A stretch of DNA of 64,000 nt, taken from positions 1 to 64,000 of the forward strand of contig CAJNDS010000348.1 of NCBI GenBank assembly GCA_905221605.1, given 5' to 3'. The position numbers and the translations under genes are program-made. The stretch comes from Symbiodinium natans (Eukaryota > Sar > Dinophyceae > Suessiales > Symbiodiniaceae). The notes under the pieces are model-generated. The model made no database searches. It was not told where the DNA came from and saw only the letters and a list, made by a program, of their open reading frames with translations. Positions within the stretch are counted from its first letter, which is position 1; every line of letters starts with the position of its first letter. Shown here one piece after another: positions 55,795 to 64,000 of this stretch.

Positions 55795-56535
55795 TCAAGT
55801 CAAAATGACCAAGCCCGACGTGTCCGCGTCACTGCTTGGCGGCCCTGGATACGTGCGCCAAGCATCAAGGCTGTCACAAGCAAGCTGCTTAAACTTCTCC
55901 ACGCACTCATCCGATAACGCGGGTGGTGCCCACTGCAGGTCGCGCAGCTTCTCTCTGCCGAAGCAGGCAGCAGCAATTGTTAGGGCATGCAGGTATAGGC
56001 CTTCTTCGGATGGGTGCTCGAGATCGTCATCCAGCAGGGCATCCCGCAGTTCTTCCAGCTCTTCGACCGTCCCGACCAGGCTATGAGCCAGTCCGCCAGG
56101 AGCAACGCAAACTCCCAGGCTCTCCTCTGCACATTTGTGCGCCCAGCAGATGTCTCTCAAACGAGTGCTGGGCAATCGCTCGTATGGATGGGCCATGTAA
56201 ACAACTGGGACAGCGTCAGTTGCTCGTACCACCTCCAGAAATTTCGACAACACTGGCAAAAAGTGTTCACAGACAACGCGCCATCTCTCCCGCTTTTCAT
56301 CCGCTGGAGCTTTGTACTCGGGGAGATCATCTTGAAGGACAACTACATCCCATCCTTCATGGATTTTTGCCTTTGCGTTCCCCGATCGCCAATGCCTAGC
56401 CAGGGTGGCCCCTGGCAGCGTCTCAGCATGAGCATCAAAGCCCCAGCTGCGGAACATGCTGTCCAAACCTCCCGACCAATATGTCAGCGAGTTGCCAATG
56501 AAGAGCATGCGAGCGGGTCCAGCAGAGGGCGGCAT
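55795..56535 (-). CDS. SGNH/GDSL-like hydrolase, intronless
   Basis: The frame from ATG 56535 gives 246 residues. It carries the SGNH blocks. LFIGNSLTYWSGG (residues 11-23) holds the nucleophile Ser16. PGATLARHW (41-49) supplies the block II Gly. DVVVLQDD (63-70) has the V-x-LQ pattern typical of the DUF4886-like branch, in place of the block III Asn. DLEHPSEEGLYLHAL (171-185) provides the D-x-x-H pair Asp171 and His174. All three catalytic residues are present, so it is probably an active esterase or carbohydrate deacetylase; the substrate is unknown. The size is normal for a single domain and no signal peptide is seen at the chosen start. The frame stays open upstream to 56685, but that part is Val- and repeat-rich and unlikely to be coding. 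It lies just downstream of the half MFS gene on the same strand. Confidence 0.82.
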   Translation of the reverse strand: MPPSAGPARMLFIGNSLTYWSGGLDSMFRSWGFDAHAETLPGATLARHWRSGNAKAKIHEGWDVVVLQDDLPEYKAPADEKRERWRVVCEHFLPVLSKFLEVVRATDAVPVVYMAHPYERLPSTRLRDICWAHKCAEESLGVCVAPGGLAHSLVGTVEELEELRDALLDDDLEHPSEEGLYLHALTIAAACFGREKLRDLQWAPPALSDECVEKFKQLACDSLDAWRTYPGPPSSDADTSGLVILT

Positions 56536-56789
56536 GGCGAAGATATCGGTGATTCCACTTCCAAAGAGACTCTTGCAGGCGAAGTGATGGAGAACATCAA
56601 GGTGCCCCAGTGCCCCAACTCTTCCGACCCGTTGTGACTTCACAACAACTACTACACTACTACTATAGCAGATATTGGCCAACATGCTTCATAGGTCCAG
56701 GGCCAAGTGCGAACAGTGAGCAGACAACACGACGTTGACAGAACAGGCGCATGCGACATTCCTTGCACTTGACACGGAACACGGTCTGT

Positions 56790-57905
56790 GGGCACTGCAA
56801 TAAAGCTCACCAGGATGGACACAATGCCGACGCTGAGCACCGGGAGCCTCCAGCCCTGATACACAACACATCACAACGAGGTCCTCTACCACGGGTCTGT
56901 AATTTATAATGCAAAAAGGAACAAGAGCAATTGCCGGGGTCCTCCAGGCCAAGAAAGTGGCGCGTTGCGAGCCATGGGCTCACGCAGAATGCCAAACCGA
57001 TTCCTCGCGCTTTCATGCGGTGGAAGCTGCGCAGGGACATGCACAAAGCATGCACAAAAAGACCCCGTTTGGAAGCCCTTGCCTAGGTAGAGTGCCCCGA
57101 AGAGCAATCCGAAGGCTGATCCGCGGAACTCGTGCGTCACCTCGGCGATGAGGCCGAAGCCCGCGGGGCGCAGGGAGGCCTTGGCCAAGGAGTTCAGCGC
57201 GCCAAGCACCAGCAAAGGCACCTCGGATTTGGCATTGGGGAAAGCGATCAGAATCTATCACAAACTGCCTCGGAAGGCCCTGTAAAGGCTCCACTTCGGA
57301 CCCTCTTGGACCAAAATCTTGACGATTCCTCAAGCCTCACGTCTCGTGCATTTCATGGCACCCGCGACGATGCCGCGGGGAGAAGGCAAGTGAACAGGCC
57401 CTGGAGGAAGGCCCCCAGCACCATCAGGGTCTTTCGATTGGCCGCCGCGCTATCAGCCAAGGCCTTGACAACATCAAGGTGCACCTCCCCTCAAAAAAGT
57501 CAAAGTGTTTGGCAATTGGACTCTGGACATCGTGCATGGATCTGCCGTCTGGGCCCGCAGCTGCCCACACAGGTGATGCTACCGCAAGGCAAAGTGCCTG
57601 CAGAAGCCACAGTCTGAAACCATCCAAGCAGCTCAGGCTTGCGAATATGGTTTGCAAGACATGCAATCGACACAATGTAAGCTGGCGCCTGCACGAGTAC
57701 TAGCAATGCTATGTCATGTTGGGAGAGGTTCAGGTCGGCTTGCAAGGAGGACGCAAGGGCCGGGAGCACGACAAGGTCAGCTCCTGCCGAGTCTCAAGGC
57801 TACAACTTAAGGAATATGATTCCGCATTCGGACACTGGCATCAACTGGCATTTTTTCGAAGTCCGGCCTTCGACAATGCCGACTGCACCGATAAGGCCAT
57901 AAAGT
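56790..57905 (-). CDS. Major-facilitator-type transporter, N-terminal half only
   Basis: Exons encode YGLIGAVGIVEGRTSKK (57.88 kb), LPALASSLQADLNLSQHDIA followed by LLVLVQAPAYIVSIAC (57.75-57.66 kb; first membrane helix), ALADSAAANRKTLMVLGAFL followed by QGLFTCLLPAAS (57.45-57.36 kb; the loop with its Arg/Lys end and the second helix), LVLGALNSLAKASLRPAGFG with LIAEVTHEFRGSAFGLLFGA (57.21-57.08 kb; helices 3-4 with the conserved RG after the loop), and GWRLPVLSVGIVSILVSFIA (56.86-56.80 kb; helix 5-6). This layout fits the first half of an MFS fold. An internal stretch (57.62-57.5 kb) is open but is probably intron. No second half was found before the SGNH gene begins at 56535, so the gene may be truncated, or its 3' exons may be too diverged or lost. 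Confidence 0.65.
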
Positions 57906-57909
57906 GTGC

Positions 57910-59274
57910 TCTGTGCCTGTGGCTTGCTCTCCGATGTGCGCGAGCTACCGCTCGAGCTGGACATAGTCACAGCTTCCGTCGCACTTCTCCTAGCACGAAC
58001 TTTCGCACAAGCATATGCAAGTGCTCTTTGGCCAACAGCAGCTATCTGTGCCTTCTGTCACCCACCACTCTCTCTCGCTCGCTCGCTCTCTCTTCTTCTA
58101 CTTCTTCTACTTCTTCTACTTCTTCTACTTCTTCTACTTCTTCTACTTCTTCTACTTCTTCTACGGGGCTTGAGGGGCGTGGCCACCCCCTCGCTCTAGG
58201 CGCTCCCAGATCCCACGTCCAGTCTCTTCGCGGTTGGCTCCCCCGATCCAATACTCCCGCGCTCTCTCTCTCTCGCTCTCTCTTCTCATTATTCTGCTTT
58301 CTTCTCCTGCGCTCTTTAGAGTCCCTCCCGAGGGAGACACCCGGCCGCCATGGCCAAGGTTTCTAAGTGGCGGGATGTCGGCCGTCTTGGGGTTGGGGCT
58401 CAGATTCAAGTGGCGAGTATGGATATGAGGATGACGAAAATCGATACCGCAACAGTCAATCTTCCCCCTCTGTGCCCGCGAACGTCAGTCACTACTGGCC
58501 CATCATGTCTTCACCGTCGACCTCTCTCTCTGTCTCTGTCTTGGTTCTTGCTTTCGTTCTTTCTTCTTTCGTTCTTTCTTTCTGCACACCTAGCCCCCTC
58601 CCATTGGAGGAGGCCGCCCGTGGGCGTGTCTCTCTTCTGCTTCTTCTTCTGCTGGGCACGAGGGGTCCCCCGAAGGAGCCCCACGCGCTTGCGCGCGCCC
58701 GGATCCTGTCCTGTTGTGAGCCCAGAAACTGGAAACTCAGTGTGACACACTCCCCGATATCAATGGGCTCTAAGCCCCCAATTACACCCCTTCTTCTTCT
58801 ACCGGGCAATTACACCTCTCTCTCGCTCTCTCTTTCTTTCTTTCTTTGGGGCCTGGAGGTGAAACACACATTCACATCACAGCCCTTTGGCTGCCGCATC
58901 ACCACCTGAGCAGGGCCTGTTTTCGACCCGTACTCTGCCTTTCACAGCGCTATGTCCCTTTCTCGGCCCATTTATCGGCCTTCTTTCACAATCCTACACC
59001 CCTCAACCCCCGTCCCCCAGATTGTTACCGGGCCTTGGCTACATGGTGGTGCAATATCGGCCCCCTCAACTCTCATCAAGGCTGTACTTCTCCCCTTTGA
59101 ACCTGATCCCTCTCTCTCTCTGTCCATCTCTTTGATGGGCATGTACGGTATGACAGTCGAGACCCTCTCCCAGAGTTCTTACATATAGTCACGGGGCTTG
59201 AGACCTCAGGCCATCTCAGACCCCTCTTTGCCCAGGTGCCTAAATGTCTCGTCAGGTCCTGCTAGGGGCTTGCC
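57910..59274. other. CT-rich, repeat-dominated spacer
   Basis: TCTC/TTTC-rich DNA with short runs such as CTCTCTCGCTCTCTCT at several places, the nonamer array and no supportable exon. Plus-strand frames at 58350-58909 are open only because pyrimidine-rich DNA lacks stops. Confidence 0.5.
58093..58164. repeat. Nonamer repeat (TTCTTCTAC)8
   Basis: Eight perfect head-to-tail copies of TTCTTCTAC. Open in all frames of the plus strand, giving Ser/Thr- or Leu-rich artefact peptides. Confidence 0.95.
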
Positions 59275-62243
59275 TCACCAAACTTTTGGGCTAGCATCTG
59301 GCGGTCGCCCCGGCCTTCTCCGTTGCTTTTTCGTCTCTTGATGGTCGGGCTCTTCCTTGGACATGGTGAAAGCATGTGAAGCGCTGGTATGCCCTGGCAT
59401 TTTTCAATTCCAAGGCAACCCAAGGTACAAGAATCTCAGGTGCAGCGAGTGCGAGCCGAAGCTGATGTAGCCGCTGCTCCACTGTCAAGACTGACGCCTC
59501 GAGCAGACGGAAGTCTGTCCAAGTCCTGCACCTGCTTTGAACCTTTTCAGCATCCTCTTCAACCCTTCTCACCGGCCCTGAGGGAACTCGGGCCCCACCT
59601 CCGGTGAGGACGGCAGGTCCGTGGAGGCCGAGGGTTCCGTGGAACTGGAGGACGCGCTGGAGCTGGCGGCACGGCGTTCCTCGAGGCGCGCTCTTGAGCA
59701 TTTTTTGCGCCGTGGCAGGGGCGCTTTCTCGTTTCTTCATCGACGAAGCTACCTGAAAGCCTACAAACCAACATGAACCCTCAAGAACCCTCGACATCCA
59801 CCTGCCGAACAACCTTGTGAAGCCTGGACATCCTCGACATTCCTCAACATTCCCCAAACCTTTGACTTGCACAACCTTCTGCCTTTGTTCTGCATCCCCT
59901 CCGCAGGTCCGCAGGCCTGCAGCCGCTTCAGAGCTCCAAAGGCCTCCTCGCTCAGCAGCAGCTTCATGCCCGTGACCGGCTCTTCCTGTACGGAGTCCTT
60001 GCAGGTTGGCCGAAGCCCGCAAAGCCAAAGCATCCGTGTTGCTTGTTGCCTTCCGAACTGCATGTGCTGAAAGTGTGCTTTGCCACTTTGCCGTGCCTCA
60101 TCACAGCTGGAAACTGACATGCACAGGATGGAGGGCACCTATACGTCCACGCCGGCCCAAGATGTAGTGGCACCGGTACTTCTGCTTTGCCAGACTACAA
60201 CATAACCTAGGTCTTGCTTGTGGAGCCGATGCACTGAAACTTATAGCAAGTGCAGCACGGCTTTGAACATAGCAGCTGCGCCAATGCCAGCATGGATCAG
60301 CATGGCAAAAAACAACAGCAGCTGTCATCAGTAATGAATTACTGAAGGCTGAACACGGCTGAAGCATGTCTGTGCCCAAACGACATTCATTGCCCGATTG
60401 AGCCCAACCTGCACGTTGCAAGCTGTTGGCTTCCCATCGACTTGAGAAGTGATCACTTCGTATGTGACCACCGAGCCCTCCGAGACTGCCTGCAGCAAGA
60501 GGAGATCCGACACAAAACTGCCTATGTGCCGAACAACACTGTACAGCCCGGCCTGCGCATGCGGTCCCTCGGGCCCTCCTTCAAACCGACTCTTGTGGAC
60601 GAAGACCTGGAACTTCTTCAAACACACAAATGTGGGATCATGTCGGGCATGGCACGAACTCAAGCCCCAATGCCTCCTCCAGCTGGCCAGACGGTGCGCT
60701 CGGCAGGATCTTGCCAAAGCCTTTTTCCTTGCCTGAACACTTTGAGCTGTCTGGCAGAGCCGACACCACCACAGGGCCCTTGAGCAGCTGACTGAACCAC
60801 TTGATGCGGCCCTCGAAACGTGGGGGGCCTTCGGCAAGCAGTTGTCTCGCATGGCTCAAGGTCACAGTCTTGCCGCTTCTCCGCAGCGCCCACATTATGT
60901 CATTGCCACGCAGGATAACCTTTGCTTCCATCGATTCTTCCGCGACTTTGCTCCGACCGCTGCAGGCTGCTTGTTGCAATCCACAGTGAAACTCACATGC
61001 AAGCTAATAACTTCGTAACTGTCCTTGTAGCGAAACCACACTTGTGGGTGAAACTCGAGGGAAAACTGGCACGGCCAGCGCACCTTTGCCTCCAACAGTC
61101 CGGAGTAGGGTCTTGCTGTGGCACACATACATGCGCCCAATTGCAGATTCTGTGCTTGGATTGGCATAAACAGGCAAGGGTGCATGTGATACATGGAACA
61201 GGTCGAGTCGGGCCAGCTCAGGGCAACCAATCACCAGGCCTGATTCGTATGTGTCGTGAAAGCGTATATGCCCTGCAAGAGCCGGTTTCAAGGTGATCTA
61301 TACAACCTCAAGCTTAGGTACCCAATCTCAATCTAACACGCCCGCCCGGGCAAACAGCATCAAGCAGTCGCAGTATATGAGCAGCAGCACAAGCAAGATA
61401 AGCAAAGGGCCTCCCTCTGACCCCGCGCGCGCGAGATCGCGCTCCACTTGGTTAGCGTCGTCGACGGCTTGGCCGCATGCGCCGGCGCCGCAGGAATGGC
61501 CGGTCCAGTCGGGCAGGGGCGCTTGCCTGAAATAGGCAAGCCAAGGGGGGTATGCCATGTTTTGCCCATATGGTATGCCATGATATGCCATGTTTTGCTT
61601 CTGTTGAGCTGAAGTTTAGACGAGCCACCGTGTGCGTGAGCTTCGGGCACAGTGGAACTACATTGATGAAGGTCCGCTCTACCTTGATGTCCCATTCGCA
61701 CATGCGCGCGTCATCGCGCTCAGAATCCGCGGCAGCAGGATCGTTGCCACGCAGCTGAGGTTGCGGAGGTTGCCGGGCATGGCGAGCGGGCTGGCTTTGA
61801 CGCTGCCCTATAGAATCTGTATTGCCAACGCGACACTCAAGATTCACGCCTGATGGATCGCGATCTCTTGGACCTTCGGTGTCCTGCTGCAGTGTCGCCT
61901 CCGGTTTGGATGCAGCCCGCAAGGCTGCAGCAGCCATGGCTCGATTTGCCACGTCATTCCGAAAGTTGGCTGGGCCGGATGTGTTGCAGCTGCGTGCCGC
62001 AGCAGCTGCTGATCTGCCAGCCAACACAGCCGTTGCGGCCATGCGGGCAGCAGCTGCTTGTGCAGCTGCCAAGTGCTCGCTTCTGGTGCGGCTCATGGAG
62101 CCGGCAGTGAGCTTCCTGTCAACAATGCACGCCCAAAGCAAAGGGCCTCCGGCACTCCCAGACGAGGGCACAAAGAGCCATGGGCGCTTGGAGGGGCTTT
62201 TGAGAGGACGTGGCTGTACAGGGCCAAGATGGACGACGTCCAT
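59275..62243 (-). CDS. Cold-shock-domain protein with AT-hook-like tail
   Basis: A probable start is ATG 62243, or ATG 62096 (MSRTRSEHLAAAQ), leading into an Ala-rich segment and then RMCEWDIKVERTFINVVPL (61.68 kb). Further exons give YESGLVIGCPELARLDLFHV (61.24 kb) and QFSLEFHPQVWFRYKDSYEV (61.05 kb). The cold-shock domain is split by introns. RFEGRIKWFS is joined across a 60-nt GT-AG intron (60792-60733) to KEKGFGKI; then come VFVHKSRF (60.59 kb) and SEGSVVTYEVITSQVDGKPT followed by ACNVQ (60.5-60.42 kb). This keeps the KWF, GFG and FVH nucleic-acid-binding motifs. Later exons give DSVQEEPVTGMKLLLSEEAF (59.98 kb) and a Ser/Pro-rich linker. The tail KKQRRRPGRPPDASPK has an AT-hook-like core and ends at TGA 59275-59277. 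RNA or DNA binding is expected. Whether the 61-62 kb exons belong to the same gene is inferred from strand and spacing. Confidence 0.7.
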
Positions 62244-62249
62244 GGCGGC

Positions 62250-63645
62250 AAAAGAATTCTAGAGGCATGATTGGCACAACATGGCACAACATGGCACAAC
62301 TGCCACTCAGGACCCTGCCTGTTGGCGCTGCAAGTGGTGCCTCTGCAATTTCAAAATGCAGGCACAAGCCTGCCTTGAACCTCACAGCCTTACCTCGCTG
62401 GGCTCAAGCCGCGGCTTTTTCTCTGGAGGCCTCTCACAAAGCATAATGCTGACAGAATGGCTATGGCAGCTGCGGCGCGGTCTGACACTTGCATGCCAGA
62501 CTCGTCTCGGCACACGGCTCGCCGTTCGTGGCTAACTCTGCGAACTGATCCACGCCGCCCCCATTTAGCGGTAGGACCTCAGCGGCGCCAGCTCATACGA
62601 TCACACCGCCTTCGTTGGTTCTGGGCGAGAGGCCGCAGAAAAAGGTGCCAACTACTGGGACCCCGAGGACCCCCCTGAACTCATGAGGTGCGTGGTGCTG
62701 CACCATGCGACACGGGACTTGTGGCTTTCCTTCGTCTGCCATGCCATGCATGCGCACGCCACACCCCGCATTGGGCCTGCCCGGCTGCCGAGGTGGGGCC
62801 CGCAAGCGTTAACAATAAACCTGCCTCTGGCTCACTCTTCACTGACTCGTCGTCTGAGCGTATTTTGAGGCTGGGCTGTAGGCTCGTTGCAAGTCTTGAC
62901 CTGGGCGACGCACGCAGCGTGATCATGCCAAGGGGCATCTTTGCATCTGAGGCTGAAGCGCTTGAAGTAGAAGAAGCTGTTGTTGGGCCCTTTCACCTGT
63001 CAGGAACAAGCTTCACCCTTCTTGAGTTACATCGACAGCATGCAGCCTCTCGCGCTGCACCGTCTGCTCTGATGGCATACTTGTCCTCTAAGACATAAGC
63101 CTTGGCCAGTAGTCGCACACGCTTAAACACACTGAACCCTCACGTCTCAACACCGTCTTTCGATAGTCTTGCATATCATTCCTGAGGCAGTTTCCCGCGT
63201 GATGACACCCTGCCGACCTTCCCCAAAAATCACGGCCTCTGCAAGAGTGTGGTTAGCGCTTCTCAACAATGGCATCTGATGTGCTGCTGTGTACTGCTGC
63301 GCTTGCAGCTCTCTGCGGCACTACGCTGAGCACCGGTACGGCTACTTGTTTTGGGCCCTGCTTGTCTGGCTTGGCAGGTCCAAGGCATACAGGCATCACA
63401 AGAATCAGCTGCCTGGGGCCTTGTGGTCTTGTTAGTGAATTCTGAATGACACAGAGGCAGGGGAGGGCACCGTTGTTGCTAAGAAGGCCGCTCTGAACTG
63501 CGAGCAGCCAAGACACTAAGATGAGCATCAGCTACATCAGCTACCCTGACCCTGCTAAGAAGCTTCAGTTGCCCGGCCATGATAGACAATGACCCAGCCA
63601 AAAGTGACGAGAGTTCTGCGCATGAGGTGGCCAAGCTCTGGTTCC
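62250..63645. other. Ambiguous region between opposed genes
   Basis: A plus-strand frame at 62688-63098 encodes RGIFASEAEALEVEEAVVGP among other protein-like text. The minus strand over 62990-62780 gives an equally plausible Ser-rich disordered peptide with PLGMITLRASPRSRLATSLQ. I cannot decide between them. A 10-bp unit ATGGCACAAC is repeated three times at about 62279-62309. The right half should contain the promoter of the plus-strand gene at 63650. Confidence 0.3.
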
Positions 63646-63649
63646 CTTC

Positions 63650-64000
63650 ATGACGACCGCTACGGGCCTCGACCAGATAAAGTCATATGAAAGCAAGGAG
63701 GCTCCGAACCTCTCCACGCTGAAGCGGCTCGAGTGGCTCTGCCACCTGGCGAAACGTAACCCGGAATACCTTCAGCCTATGTTCCAAAAGGCTTTCACCT
63801 CGCAAGAATTGGAAGGCGTAAGCTTATTCTGTCGAGTGGCCGCCGTGCCATCCGGTTCTGGTGCTCTAGCATCTTCCATGAGCTCGGCCACATCCACATC
63901 CCGGATGGAGGCCCAACTGCAACACCCCAGGCTGCCTGTGACAGCTATCCGATGCTATCAAGGTGCATGACCAAGAGTGTGGACTTCAAGTGGTTGGTCT
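63650..64000 (+). CDS. Partial plus-strand gene, 5' end
   Basis: ATG at 63650 begins a frame encoding SKEAPNLSTLKRLEWLCHLA and RNPEYLQPMFQKAFTSQELE, clearly protein-like and helical. A GTAAGC at about 63820 could be a donor. Further on, a different frame encodes AIRFWCSSIFHELGHIHIPD and continues to the window edge. The original frame gives a poorer peptide and stops at 63970. The frame change needs either an intron with an earlier, non-GT donor or a sequencing indel. HELGH matches the HExxH zinc-protease signature, but one motif in an unjoined exon is not enough to name the gene. It is cut by the window edge. Confidence 0.5.

Overview
The window reads as nuclear DNA of a dinoflagellate, probably from the Symbiodiniaceae or a relative (inference). 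Coding signal comes as short exons separated by small introns. Where both exon ends could be fixed, introns are 57-88 nt, end in AG followed by G, and begin with GT, GC or GA. GC and GA donors, and short direct repeats across the intron ends, are known dinoflagellate traits. The degenerate LINE at 26-30 kb resembles the type I know from Symbiodinium-like genomes. There are no bacterial operons, Shine-Dalgarno sites, CRISPR arrays, rRNAs or tRNAs that I can recognise. Exon joins were made by eye; without transcripts, gene ends are approximate.

Most genes lie on the minus strand, so they read from high to low coordinates. From right to left: a cold-shock-domain gene with an AT-hook-like tail (59.3-62.2 kb); the N-terminal half of a major-facilitator transporter (56.8-57.9 kb); an intronless SGNH hydrolase (55.8-56.5 kb); an unidentified membrane-protein exon cluster (52.2-53.3 kb); a CEP164-like WW protein with two degenerate B-boxes (47.1-49.6 kb); a PP2C phosphatase preceded by a WW-like exon (42.9-46.7 kb); an intronless RlmN-type radical-SAM RNA methyltransferase (40.3-41.6 kb); a Patched/RND-type membrane protein of many exons (33.2-40.0 kb); a very large NO VEIN/sacsin-like GHKL ATPase gene (about 10.3-24.0 kb, possibly to 8.8 kb); unidentified exon clusters (4.2-8.4 kb and 3.5 kb); and part of a RING-CH protein (1.3-1.6 kb). 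Plus-strand genes are an unidentified multi-exon gene at 49.65-52.2 kb, head to head with the CEP164-like gene, and a partial gene entering the right edge at 63.65 kb.

The 24-33 kb block is gene-poor. It holds an AT-richer island with a 47-bp tandem duplication, then a GC-rich, frame-broken LINE with a second fragment in opposite orientation. The 53.4-59.2 kb block is dominated by simple repeats: a roughly 27-bp minisatellite, long TTC arrays, a TTCTTCTAC nonamer array and CT-rich tracts.

The genes do not form one pathway. This is ordinary eukaryotic content (signalling phosphatase, lipid/sterol-type transporter, cilium-type scaffold, rRNA modification, nucleic-acid binding). The points most worth a second look are the parallel loss of zinc ligands in the two B-boxes, the mixed-donor introns with flanking direct repeats, the possible WW-PP2C fusion, and the half-length MFS gene followed by an intronless SGNH gene.
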